A stretch of 64,000 nucleotides of DNA from NCBI RefSeq assembly GCF_033568475.1, contig NC_133123.1, positions 23,918,622 to 23,982,621 of the forward strand. The letters run 5' to 3'. The DNA is from Henckelia pumila. Lineage: Eukaryota; Streptophyta; Magnoliopsida; Lamiales; Gesneriaceae. Each line of letters opens with the position of its first letter. The first letter of the stretch is position 1. The position numbers and the translations under genes are program-made. Shown one piece after another: positions 12,124-23,143 of this stretch. The notes beneath the pieces were generated by a model that worked only from the letters and a program-made list of their open reading frames with translations, did not search any database and was not told the origin of the DNA.

Positions 12124-13761
12124 GTAGTAAAGTAGTGGGAAGATAATATCCCTCTTTAGAATCTTTTACCAATATCAATATGTAAAAGTACTCTATTTTT
12201 ATAGTTAATAATATATTTGTTCAGTGTTCCTCGTATTGATGTAATTTAAAGAATAGAAATTAATGTAGTAAGGAGTTTAATGTTGACATGCGGACCCGTG
12301 ACACTATAGACCTAAGGGAGCACTTGTCGGGAATTGGGTGAATCTTCCCACAGTGCGCATCTTCACGCACCATTCCCACCACCGCCTTACACTAAATTCT
12401 TTTTCACAAACTATATATATATATGATTGAATTTGATTGAGGCCTTCCAATTATTCTCAACTTTATCCAAATCATGGTCTATAAATGTCATTATATCATT
12501 TTTAGTGGAATATTACCATATGAGCTCTACTAAACTTAGGAGTGCTGACGGTGTCAACACTGTATTGATGTGATATGTGTTATGTCAGAAAAAAAAATTT
12601 ATTATCTGGTCCGGTCATTGTAACCCTTTTTGTGAGGAGACACCCTTCTCAACAATATATTATTAAGTTTGAGATATGATATATGTATAATTAGATAAAC
12701 TAAACTATTTACAATCTTTAAAACATATCATTTTTTTTTTTACAAAATATCTCTCCATAACGCACTCATTTTATGACACGTGATAAAATATTAATAAAAA
12801 TAAACACTCAAACATAATATTTGATTGGAAATTGTTTTATATCATAATTATATTTTATATAAAAATTAAATATAAATGAAATTACAGTAATAACAGTTTC
12901 GTGTGACAAAATTATTGAGATTGAGACGACACTGAGGGGAGATATGTGGTACAAGTTCGGTTATTCCATATATTTTGGGGTCGTTATGTACTGTCCGTTT
13001 CGGTCTGATATTTTTCCTTAAACTACGTCTCCTTTTTAAAATTAATTGTTGGGGAAAAATGTGTAGCTTCATTATATATTATATATATAAATTCATGCAA
13101 ACTACGCTTTTTTAGCATTTTTTTTTCTAGCTCAAATTTGAAAAAGAAACTATAAAAGTGATTTATATCTCTAATGAAAAAAAGATTTCCGAGCTTAGAT
13201 TTGACTCCATCAGCTGTTCTTATTATATACTCGAGTTCGAGCTCGAAATTCAATTCTATCAACGTCAAAAACTCGAGATAGGTAAATAATAATATTGAAC
13301 GCTCGTTAATCATGAAAAATATATGAAGTTTGTTAATATTATAATGAAAATCATAAATTCATAACTAAACCAAGTTCGAAACAAGTTCGATCGAGCCGCT
13401 CGACTGAGTTGCACCGGTGTCATCCAAATATTCTAATTCTTCTCTCCAAAAATGGGGGAAAAAACATTGATTGCTAATTTTTCTATGGCTACATTATTGA
13501 TATCATACTTTTAAGAGAAAGAAATGCAAAAATAAAATACGCGTTGGGAACACTACTGAATTAGTGTTACTATGCAAGAAGATGAAGGGCCCAAAACAGG
13601 AAAGTTGATAATAATGCAGACATATAACATGTAAATGGGCCTTGGTTGAGTAGGAATCAACCATTTTTGGGCCCATTTACCCAATTGTGCTAAATAGATC
13701 CTGATGAAATCGTAGATGTGACTGAAATTTCCAAGTTACGGTTAGTTTTTGTAGATAGTTA
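12124..13761. other. Spacer with a degenerate CGAGCT-rich repeat
   Basis: No gene is recognised. The stretch at about 13190-13420 carries scattered GTTCGAGCTCGAA-like and TCGAGCCGCTCGA motifs, similar in style to the repeat at 17655-18600, and looks like a decayed copy of a dispersed element. The rest is AT-rich. Confidence 0.35.
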
Positions 13762-14374
13762 GAGGGTGTTTGACTAAATTTATTAAAAAGAGCTTATAAG
13801 CTCCTAGTGCTTAAAAGCTGTTTTACGAGCTCATAAGCTGTTAGAACTTATTTTAAAAATAAGCTGTTAAAGTGTTTGGATAAACTTATTTTAAACAATT
13901 TAAAGATGTTGATATGTTTGGTATTATAAGATCTTTTTATTGTTAAAATTACCAAAAATGGTATAATTCTATGAAAATAAAATTTTGAGTTATACACATA
14001 CGAAAATATTTTTAGAATAAACATATATTAAAAAATAAAATTGTTTTAGTATTTTACTTTAGAAAAATTTATGTGATTTGTAATTTTTTTTAAAAAAATA
14101 ATATTTAGTATTTAATGGGTGAAGGATATGATGGAGATTTATGAAAATATTCAATGATATTTTAGAGAGATAGAATATTAAAATAAGATCTTTTTTGAAA
14201 AAAGTTTATCCCCCTTACTTTTTTAAAAACAGCTTATAAGCTGTCAAACAGCTTATTTTGACGGCTTATAAGCTGTTTTTAAAAAAATTTGTCAAACAAA
14301 ATTTGAGAGCTTAAAAGCTCTAAAACAGCTTATAAGCTGTTTGAAAGAGCTTTTAAGTTCGGCCTAACACCCTC
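13762..14374. mobile_element. Tourist-like MITE, copy 1 of a tandem pair
   Basis: This 613-bp element begins GAGGGTGTTTGAC and ends, read inverted, GAGGGTGTTAGGCC. TTA flanks both sides (13759-13761 and 14375-14377), as for PIF/Harbinger MITEs. Both ends are packed with AGCTTATAAGCT palindromes that let the DNA fold into hairpins. It has no coding capacity. Confidence 0.75.
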
Positions 14375-14379
14375 TTAAA

Positions 14380-14972
14380 GGGTGTTTGGCTAATCTTATT
14401 AAAAAGAGCTTATAAGCTCCTAGAGCTTAAAAGCTGTTTTACGAGCTTATAAGCTGTTAGAACTTATTTTAAAAATAAGCTGTTAAAATGTTTGGGTTAA
14501 GTTATTTTAAATAACTTAAAGATGTTGATATGTTTGGTATTATAAGATCTTTTTATTGTCAAAATTACCAAAAAAGATATAATTATATGAAAATAATATT
14601 TCGAGTTATACATATACGAAAATAGTTTTAGTATTAAAATATAAAATTGTTTTAATATTTTACTTTAGAAAACTTTATGTGATTTGTAATTTTTTTAAAA
14701 TAATATTTAATATTTAATGGGTGGAGGATATGATGGAGATTTATCAAAATATTCAAGGATATTTTAGAGAGATAAAATATTAAAATAAGATCTTTTTGAA
14801 AAAAGTACCTCCCCCCTTACTTTTTAAAAGCAGCTTATAAGCTGTCAAACAGCTTATTTTGACAGCTTATAAGTTGTTTTTAAAATTTTTGTCAAACAAA
14901 ATTTGAGAGCTTAAAAGCTCTAAAACAGCTTATAAGCAGTTTGAAAGAGCTTTTAAGCTCTGCCAAACACCC
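14380..14972. mobile_element. Tourist-like MITE, copy 2 of a tandem pair
   Basis: This second copy of the same family starts right after copy 1. It runs from GGGTGTTTGGC to GCCAAACACCC, 593 bp. It aligns with copy 1 over nearly its whole length, including AGCTTATAAGCT clusters at both ends. The flanks read AAA on both sides, a plausible variant of the TWA target site. Confidence 0.75.
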
Positions 14973-15471
14973 AAATCTGCTCCAGGAAAGACATTATTTT
15001 TTATGTGAAAAATATAATATTAGTTTTCACTTTATATATTGATCATGTATACAAATCCTACGAATGAATATATGTTCGTGAGATCGACCTATAGAAGACT
15101 TACCCAAATAAGAAATAGAAGCGATTGAAGGTGATTCCAATCAATTAATTTTGATAGTTCAGTTATGTAATTTTTATATTTAAAAAAATTGCTTTTATTA
15201 TTTCAGCTTCTAAAACTCATTGATTTTGATTGATTTAGGTTTGTAATCTGAATTCAACTATTAAAAAAAAAAACACACACACACACACATACTCGAAACT
15301 TGATCATTTTGATTAATCAAAGCAATTGGTTCCGTGATTCCGTCTATAAGATAATTGTAGAACTCTCACCTTATTTAAGTTAATTTATTTTATACCATGT
15401 CAAAATTATTACTTTGTGTACTTTTGTACAAGATGTTAAAATTGAATTTTATGTGGTTCGGTTTTCAAATT
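14973..15471. other. AT-rich spacer
   Basis: There is a short (CA)n run near 15273-15288. I see no gene and no element border. Confidence 0.5.
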
Positions 15472-15682
15472 GAGTAATGCTACATGTACAACCAAATTTG
15501 TACAATAATTTTTACACCACAAAAAATTCAATACAAAATTTTAATTTATCAAATCTCACGATACATTAATACAAAATCTTACGATATCATATCAAAATCT
15601 CACGAGTTAATAGTAAAATATCACGACATAATTATTATAAATATCATTATACGATATATTGATTGTACCTCTGTCATTATAC
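15472..15682. mobile_element. Small MITE (family A), copy 1
   Basis: This 211-bp element starts GAGTAATGCTACATGTACAA and ends with the inverted counterpart (TTGTACCTCTGTCATTATAC). The inside is a run of short TCACGATA / TCTCACGA repeats. Two more copies lie at 19491 and 40395. No target duplication is visible for this copy. Confidence 0.65.
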
Positions 15683-17229
15683 ATATGTCAAAACCATAAA
15701 GATAGCTAGCGCATAACTGCTTATATACACAATATACAATTTTCATATAGAGTAGTTAGTGCATAAGTAACGCATTCTTTTTCTTCTGTTTTTTTCTATT
15801 ATAAATTTTAAATTTAAATAGAAAATAAATAATAAAATAATAATAATAAATAATATGAATACTAATGATCATTATTCATTGTGTCGTCTCTAAATGCCGT
15901 GAACATTTATATTGAAAGTTTTCTTTTTTATGTAGTGTTAAAACAAGAGACATTAATATTTCAATAACAATAATAATAAAAATAATAGTAAATAAGATAT
16001 TAACAATTTTTGTCTATAACTTGAGTACTTTAACTACTATAACTCTTAAAAAAAACAGACATGTCAAACCAAAATATAATAAAATTAAAATACATAGAGT
16101 AAATTTATGTATGTTAAGTTGTAATATAATAATAAATTGAGATAGAGAAAAGGGTAAAATAAGGGTTTTTTAGGACTTTTATTTTTAATAAATAAGGCTA
16201 TGTTATAAAATTTTAATCAAGGCTACTTTTAAAAATTGAGGTTTTAAACAGATATTACAACTAATTTCTCAAAATTTAACATAGATTTTGTTAGGGCCTA
16301 AATATTCGTGTCATCCTACTCGGGAGTGGAACACATAAGAGTAAAATACCGATTGATCCTAAAAAAAAAAAAAAGAGAAAGGATTGATCTAAATTTCGAA
16401 CTTTAATTGTTATATATTAAATTATCCAAATTGTTAGAGAAATCCTTTGATTTATTCATATTAACTTGCCAGTTGCCACTTCCTCCTATTTTAATAAATT
16501 AAACAATTACAGATCATTCCCATTCGTTCGGCTTTGCAAATAACTTTTGCTAGAGCTATGTGGGCAGATAACAATGGTTATTATGTTGTTTGCTTATGTC
16601 GATTGGTATTATACTTATTGATGGTTTTTTGGGTGTTTATGTCAATTATTTTTCATAAATAATTATGAAATAAAAATTAAATTGATCAATGGGTCGTCAT
16701 CAGAATAATGTTTCCTTTTCATCCACAGTAACACTGTGTCCAAAGGTGTCCTAAGATTAAATCAATACTCATCATTTGACGACCTTTACAAACACAAAAT
16801 CCCAAATAATTCATCCAAAAAAATTTATTCAAATTTGATTCAGTAGCAATGTTTTGAGACATCACTTTGAGATCTCGTCTCTCAGTCCAAGTGTTGGAAT
16901 ATTGAAATTAATTGCTTCATCCTCATCCAAAAACAGAAAAGCAAAAAAAAAAAAATCAATTAATTGGGGAAAATCGATTCACTCAGTAGTGGCGAGTTTC
17001 ATATTTGGTTCGATTCCGCCAGCAAAGCGTCCTCAATTAATCTTCAGAAGAGGGAGCTTTTAATCCTCATCGCAATCGATTTCCCCACCCAAAAAAAACA
17101 AAAATTTCTAACAAAATCACAACCGATTTCCATTAAATTTGAATAATGAATGAACGAAAAACAAAGAGAATCGCTCGGTTCAGCGGGTTAATCGACATGC
17201 AAGTAACCATCTCCTGAGAGATAATACCT
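15683..17229. other. Spacer, possibly the body of an unrecognised minus-strand transcript
   Basis: This stretch lies downstream, on the minus strand, of the promoter-like block at 17440-17640. I found no convincing coding exon on either strand. Sequence composition is less AT-rich between 16850 and 17230 than further left, which would fit a transcribed leader, intron or non-coding RNA. Confidence 0.35.
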
Positions 17230-17445
17230 GCAATCCGGTCTGTTGAGCTTGAATTAAGAAGTCGTCATCGCGATTCCGCTTTCGGTCGATTGTTTCGACT
17301 TCGAAAGCAAATCAAAAGAGAAAAACGATTGAATAATTTGTGACAAATCAAATCAAAAAAAAAAAATTGCAGAAACAGAAAAAAGATGATTCAGAAGAAA
17401 ATCGGAGTTGAAAAGCTTCGGGAGTGGATGAAGAATGGCTGCTGC
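17230..17445 (-). other. Possible first exon of an unrecognised minus-strand gene
   Basis: Downstream of a promoter-like block, the minus strand shows a leader followed by a stretch ending TTGCAG|GTATTATC, a good splice-donor context. One frame just before it reads DDDFLIQAQQTGLQ, which looks coding. An in-frame stop lies upstream with no Met between, so the coding start is not clear unless another intron intervenes. I do not recognise the product. It could also be a non-coding transcript or the remains of a truncated gene. Confidence 0.3.
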
Positions 17446-17461
17446 TATGGAGAAATGGTGG

Positions 17462-17643
17462 TTCATATAAAGGATTCGTTTTTAGGGTTTAGTGATTTCT
17501 CGTTCGTGGGCTTCGCTACCCTTTCCGGCGGCCCATTTTTGGATCGAACAATTGGAGCCCAAGATTATCGTTCTTACCAATGTGGACTTAAAAAATTGTT
17601 GATGCCCAATAGAAAAGCGCGAGAAAACCAAGTTACGGCCCAA
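17462..17643 (-). promoter_or_regulatory. Housekeeping-type promoter with site II motifs, telo-box and TATA box
   Basis: On the minus strand, four TGGGC site II-type motifs (plus-strand GCCCA near 17531, 17557, 17604 and 17638) are followed by a telo-box AAACCCTAA (17482-17490) and a TATA-like TTTATATGAAC (17462-17472). Site II plus telo-box is the known signature of promoters for ribosomal-protein, mitochondrial and other growth-linked genes. The promoter therefore points left, into 15.7-17.4 kb. Confidence 0.55.
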
Positions 17644-17654
17644 CTAGTTTGAAA

Positions 17655-18600
17655 CGTTGATGTATTCTAGACACTGATGTAACTCAGTCCAGCTGAGCCG
17701 AGCTCTTGAATATTTAAGTATAGTCGGTTTGCTATCGAGCTGAGCTCAAGTTTTATCTAAAAATTATATTCATGCGAGCTTATTCGAGCTTCTATCGAGC
17801 CTAAACGGATGTAATAAATATAAATTTAAATATTCATTAAATTTATTAAAAAAATAAATTTTATATTTTGAGAAAAATATAAATATTCCTATTAAAAATT
17901 TTAATATATATTAAATATATTTTATAATAAATATATTTGTCATAAGTAAAAACATATAAAATCTATAAATCAAATATCAAAACTATTATTTTTGCATCTA
18001 AAATCGGAATCACGAATAACAAACATGTTCACGAGCTAATGAACCGAATATTATAAAGCTCGAGTTTGATTCGTTTATCTTAACGAGTTTCGTTAAATGA
18101 GCTTGATAGGTTACACCTAAAAGTGCAACTGGGCCTGAACCCAATCATGAAGGTCCACTCCAAATATTTTTGAGGCTCAAGCTTATTTAAATATTATATA
18201 TATTTAATTCAAGTAGACCCTGAATTTTACAAAGGCCCATAAGAGGCTCAAGCCCGTGAAATTCTCCGAATATCTATAAATAGCTCAAGTCACTTCATTA
18301 TTAAGGTACACACTTTCTTTAGCACTATAACGCTTTACTCTCGATTATTATTCCTTGAGTAATAACTGACTTGAGCGTCGGAGTGTCTTCGCCCGAAACC
18401 CTTCCGGCTCCTCTGAATTTGTTTTGTGACGTAGGAACAACCTACTGAAGATCTCCATAGTGAACATACAAGGACTTTTGATACTCCGGACTTTGCAAAA
18501 GCAACGTGTCATATACAAGTGATTTTTGGCTACATCAAAGCTTAAACAAGCTTTTATCGAATCGAGCTTGAGTAACTCACGAGCAGCTTAATTCATTCAC
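17655..18600. repeat. Dispersed AGCTCGAG-rich repeat split by a solo LTR
   Basis: Both 17655-18103 and 18538-18600 carry the same style of motif (GAGCTTATTCGAGCTT, AAGCTCGAGTTTGATTCG, ATCGAATCGAGCTTGAG) and appear to be halves of one element interrupted by the 434-bp solo LTR. The class of this repeat is not clear from sequence alone. Confidence 0.4.
18104..18537 (+). mobile_element. 434-bp solo LTR
   Basis: The borders read TGATAGGTTAC...GGCTACATCA, giving TG...CA ends. They are flanked by GAGCT on the left (18099-18103) and AAGCT on the right (18538-18542), four of five matching, as expected for an old 5-bp target duplication. Inside, TATAAATAGCTC near 18275 looks like a TATA box. The downstream stretch AACTGACTTGAGCGTCGGAG is a motif that I recognise from plant LTR leaders. 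No internal coding region is present, so it is a solo LTR. Confidence 0.6.
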
Positions 18601-18651
18601 ACCCATAATTTTAGATCAATAATTAGCAATTAATTAAGCCTTAGACTAAGA

Positions 18652-19490
18652 TAGTGTTTGGAAAAACTTATAGAAAACACTTATCAGCTTTTTTTTAAAA
18701 CAAAATTTCACAAAATTTCAAAATTTTATTAAGAAAAAACTGAAAAGTATTTCTTAAAAGATCTCTCAAACCAAGGGCGGAGGCAGTGGAGTACGGGCCG
18801 TAAGCCTATTCTTTTAAAATTTCAATCAATCACGACATTAGTGGCTTAGCTCTCCGCGCTTCCAATAAAAGAATTCTCTCTCTTTACTTTACAAACAAAT
18901 AGTAAGTTTCTGAAGAGATGAAATATAACCAAGGTATATCTTTTTGATCAGAGGCAAGTGTTGGGGAACCCGGATTTCAGCCCGGGTGGCCCAATTTTTT
19001 TAAGTAGCCCAATTATTATTTTTTAAAAAAATTAGGTAGCAGCCCACAATTTAGTTTTCAAAACTAGTCCAAAAACAAAAATGGGCCTTTTTTCATGTCC
19101 ACCAATGACTTTATGTGAATTCATTTCAATTGTCTATCATTTCATTTCGACCTCTTCAATCTTTATCTTCTAAAGCTCTCTAATATTATAATATTTTATT
19201 TCCACCTCTTCAATCTCTATATTCCAAAGCTCTCCGATATTATAATGCTCCCACTTTTACAAGGTACGTCGACTAAATAATGATGGAGTTTGCATATACA
19301 TGGAGAAATATTTAATATCTTTGTGGTTAATTTTGAAGATATTTTTTTGGGATATTTTTTTAAAGAAAATTCTATAATTTTTTCCTGCAAACATCTTTTT
19401 TTTTTGCTTTCATAGTTTTTGGATTTCTCGTTAAAAAATTATAGTCTGGGTGGACCTGAAATTCTGGCTCCGTCATTGTCCCAAACACTA
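18652..19490. mobile_element. Short MITE carrying a hAT-like insertion
   Basis: The left end TAGTGTTTGGAAAA and right end TCCCAAACACTA are inverted copies. Without the 707-bp insertion at 18772-19478 and its target duplication, the element is only about 125 bp. It has no coding capacity. Confidence 0.5.
18772..19478. mobile_element. Non-autonomous hAT-like element
   Basis: The left end CAAGGGCGGAGGCAG and the right end, read inverted, CAATGACGGAGCCAG form terminal inverted repeats of the common plant CAGGGGCGGAGCCAG type. The flanks TCTCAAAC (18764-18771) and TCCCAAAC (19479-19486) match at seven of eight positions, the 8-bp duplication of hAT elements. It has no transposase. Confidence 0.6.
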
Positions 19491-19700
19491 GAGTAATGTT
19501 ATATGTACAACCAAATTTGTACAACACATCTTACACCATAAAAAAATCAATACAATTTTTTTTTATCAAATCTCATGATACATTAATTACAAAATCTCAC
19601 GATATAACATCAAAATATCACGATATAATAACAAAAACTCAGAATATAATTGTTGTAAATATCGTTATACGAGATATTTGTTGTACTTCTAACATTATTC
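19491..19700. mobile_element. Small MITE (family A), copy 2
   Basis: This second copy of the 15472 element starts GAGTAATGTTATATGTACAA and ends TAACATTATTC. It abuts the end of the neighbouring MITE directly. No clear target duplication. Confidence 0.6.
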
Positions 19701-20565
19701 TATAATTAACTTTAATTGACAATGTATCGACCGCAAGCTTCTTCCTTTTTCTTTTTTTTTTATATATGATTTCTATAATCTCGTTATGCATGTGAACACA
19801 AAATTGTTTGTGCCAAATGTCCCATTTGCCAATATCTTGCCAACAGGAGCGGAATTAGAATTTTCGTTCAGGGGGCTGGATTTTACATTAAAAAATTTAT
19901 GGATAAAAAAATTGAGAAGTCAAGTTACTAGTGTAATTGTGTTAATTAATATTTTATTTTCTTAGTTTATATGTTTTAAATTATATATATATTTTAATCC
20001 AAACCTTATTAATATTAGTAATATTAGAAAAAAAATTAAATAATAATCGGTAATATTACTATTCATTAAATGTATTGAAAACATTTTATTATATTTTAAT
20101 AACTAAATTAAATTTTGTTTTTTTAAAAAATAAATTGTGTAAAATTTTATAAATAATTGAATATTTATCTTTTGAGTTGTGTGAAGAATAAAACATTTAT
20201 ATTATTTTCATAAGATAAGTTATAATTTTTTTAATTTAATCAATGTTCATAAGACCAATACAATTAAAATAATATTTATATATATATATTAATAGTTGTT
20301 CATTTAACCAATTTAAATTTCACACGATTTATATCATAAGAAACTAATTTTTATTGTTTTTATAATATATTAAATAGCTCTATTTTAATTTATATTAAAG
20401 TACAAATTCTATAATATGCTATTTTTTCATAAAAATTGAGAAGGCTTAAATACAAACAAATTAAGTCCAATAAAAAATTATAAAGTGAGGATAATAAAAG
20501 TTTGAAAACCAAAAAAGAAAAAAAGTGATGAATTTAAAACATAATTATTTATTATTATTATTTTT
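19701..20565. other. Spacer with one hAT-type terminus
   Basis: A CAGGAGCGGAATTAG motif at about 19855 resembles the terminal repeat of the hAT-like elements here, but I cannot find its partner end, so only a remnant is claimed. The rest is AT-rich without genes. Confidence 0.35.
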
Positions 20566-20790
20566 ATGGCATGAGAACCCGCAGCCGCTACCTTTCGGTA
20601 CGCACTGGGTAAACTCCCAGACTAACACAATAGTCTGCAAACTACGTTAGCCAGGTAAATCACACTAGGCAAATTCTGTGTGACAGACTAGTCCAAGAAG
20701 GTGTTGGTAGGGAGAATAAAACTCCTGACCTTATGTCAAGAGTTCACCTACAGACCTACTCCATCAACTTGGACACTCACTTGTTGACCA
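20566..20790 (-). mobile_element. tRNA-derived SINE, copy 1
   Basis: Read on the minus strand, the element starts with an A-box-like GTTGATGGAGTAGG, then a B-box region around CAGGAGTTTTATTCTCC, and ends GGTAGCGGCTGCGGGTTCTC followed by an AT-rich tail. The order (pol III boxes first, simple tail last) fits a tRNA-derived SINE. Two further copies at 36.5 and 37.1 kb share most of its length. Confidence 0.6.
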
Positions 20791-20944
20791 ATCAGAATCT
20801 ATTTCCATCAAATAAATTTGTGGACCTTAATGATGGAGGGAAATCACTTTCAAAAAGGTAACTAATTATTTAGGCTCGTCAGTTCAAGAAGTAAAAACAT
20901 TAATTTCCGAACACCAATTTAGATATATATGACCACAATGTCAT

Positions 20945-22936
20945 TGTAAGGTACAAAAAGTCCACTAGCTTAATCACGATTAATTTATTTAAGTTATGTG
21001 GAATTATGTGAATTATTGGATGCCTGGAATTATGTGACTGTTATGTTATTTTTTTTTGTAAAGTTTTCAGATTGGTATTAATTTTGGGTCGTAGGTACGA
21101 GTCTAGCCTTGAATCGAGTTAAGAAAAATATGTTAAATTAAGTTTAAAGGGATGCAGTGTATTTTATTGAGTGGGGCAGTAAAATTTTAAAGGATTTTTA
21201 AATGTAACTAATGGGCCGTGTTGGAGCCCATTAGTCACAAAAGAAAAGCGTTCATAAATTTTATTCTGAACTCTCATTTGAACGCTCACTTTTCTTCCTC
21301 AAAATCCCTCTCAAACGCTGCATTAAGGCTAGGGTTCTTCAGAGGCTCGAGGCTAGATCATCCTACCGCTCAGGTTATTTCCAATCGAATCAATCCAGAC
21401 AAGTTTTTACTGTTTTTAAACTCATTCAAGAATATAGTTATTTTCAAGGTAAAACCCTAGGTGTTTGATTGATGATCCATGAATGTTTTATTGAAAAATT
21501 CTATGAGTATGTTGCTTGATTGTGATACGTGCAGCATTCCTGAGGTGTTCGGTTCATGTTTATCGAGTTTTGAAAGATTTGAAGGCAATAAATCAGATTT
21601 TTGGGTAAAAGTAGTTTTGAAGGTTTTGATTCAAAATCTTTGAAATGTTTGATGCATTGGTATAATTTATTTTAAGTTCATGATGTTGTAGAATGATATT
21701 TTGATGAAAAAATCGTCCCAAGCATTGTGGGTTTTGAGAAAATGCAGAAAAGATCAGTTTTCGGAAAAGGGAGACGCGACGGGGCGCCCGTGCTGCTAGG
21801 CAGTGCGCCCGTGCCTGCATAGCGTAAATCTGCGAGCAGGAGGCGCGCCCGCGCCTACTTTGCGAGCGGACGGCGTGCCCGCGCTGGTTGAGTGCGCGAC
21901 CGCGCCTCAGGCTCGATTTTCCAACCCCATTTTATAAGTTTTTGAGTCCTAAAAAACATGATTTTGATACTTTAATGTTTTTAGTTATTTTTAAGAATGT
22001 TCATGAAGAATTTTAAAGTTTTCAAGGTCCGAAACGGATGAAATGTCTCGCGTGGATCAGTCAAGTTATGTATTGCATGATTATGTGATTTTCTCATGAA
22101 AGTTAATTTCTCTTGAAATGTTTTTACGGATTTTAAGCATGTAGCATCACGAGAAACTTTATGAGCATGTACTAGATTTATGAAATGACATGATAAGATG
22201 AATGATATGATGCATGGAAAATATTTTGATGATTTATGTGTCATGTGGTGATTATATGGGGTATGCACTTCGGGATGAGCTCCGGAGCGGCTATCCAAAC
22301 ATGGCTCATGGGATGGTTATACGGGGTATGCACTTCGGGTTGAGCTCCGAAGCGGCTATCCAAAGAATGAAAGTTTACGGGCTTAATGTCATATGCTTGT
22401 CTGATCAACAGGAAACTATGAATGGCTCGTTATGAAGATTACCATACTACTCATAATTCATCTTCCCAAATATTTTTATGATATGGCTATATTAAAGTTA
22501 TGTTTATTGCATGGGAGTTTAAGTTAATGTTTCCTTTTAAAGTTAAAAAATCTTTTTCTGCATGCTCTTGTTGAGTCTTTCGACTCACTATACTTGAATG
22601 GTGCAGGTAATGATGATGTGGATGCTTTTATTGATGATTATGTGAGCGGACATGAAGAAGAGGCAGAGGTCGGTCCAACGGGCAATGCATGAGTGTGAAT
22701 GCTTTAGATTGGAGGATGTTTTAAATATTGTTATTGGTTGAGAGGCAAACAAGTTTTAAATTTTTAAGTTGATGGCCATGCTTGGCAAATAATTTTAGAT
22801 GTTTCTTTTTTATTGGTGCACATTTTATACGCTCTTTTAATAAAGAATATGATGCTTCCGCAAAGTTTTTATTTTTACCAAATCTTTATGTAAGTATGTT
22901 TGAGTAACGTTTCGGTTGAGAAATTGGGACGTTACA
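20945..22936 (+). repeat. 5' LTR of the chromovirus
   Basis: This 1992-bp LTR runs from TGTAAGGTAC to GGGACGTTACA. It contains a GC-rich tract (21772-21910) with GCGCGCCCGCGC-type motifs. It also contains a tandem duplication of about 65 bases (22255-22370; GGGGTATGCACTTCGGG repeated). Confidence 0.93.
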
Positions 22937-22939
22937 GCT

Positions 22940-22951
22940 TGGTATCAGAGC
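22940..22951 (+). other. Primer binding site (initiator tRNA-Met)
   Basis: TGGTATCAGAGC, four bases after the left LTR, complements the 3' end of plant initiator tRNA-Met, the usual primer of chromoviruses. Confidence 0.9.
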
Positions 22952-23143
22952 AGTTCGCTCTGGGTTTGTTTGCACGCATGCATCCTGCCACGACCCTATG
23001 CTTCGTCTTCATGTCTGCAAGTTTTATGTTTTGGATTGTTTAAGATGCATGATAGCTATTACGAATAATATTTATGCATGTTAATTAGGATGTTATGTTT
23101 AAATAACGTAATTAAGCATGTGGACTGTATGGACAGCAGGATT

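Noticed and set aside
13762-14972. Spaced AGCTTATAAGCT palindromes considered as a CRISPR-like array
   Set aside because: Spacing is irregular, the organism is a plant, and terminal inverted repeats with TTA flanks show that these are MITEs.
17386-17652. Plus-strand frame of 88 residues starting MIQKKIGVEKL
   Set aside because: It runs through a promoter-like block pointing the other way and resembles no known protein.
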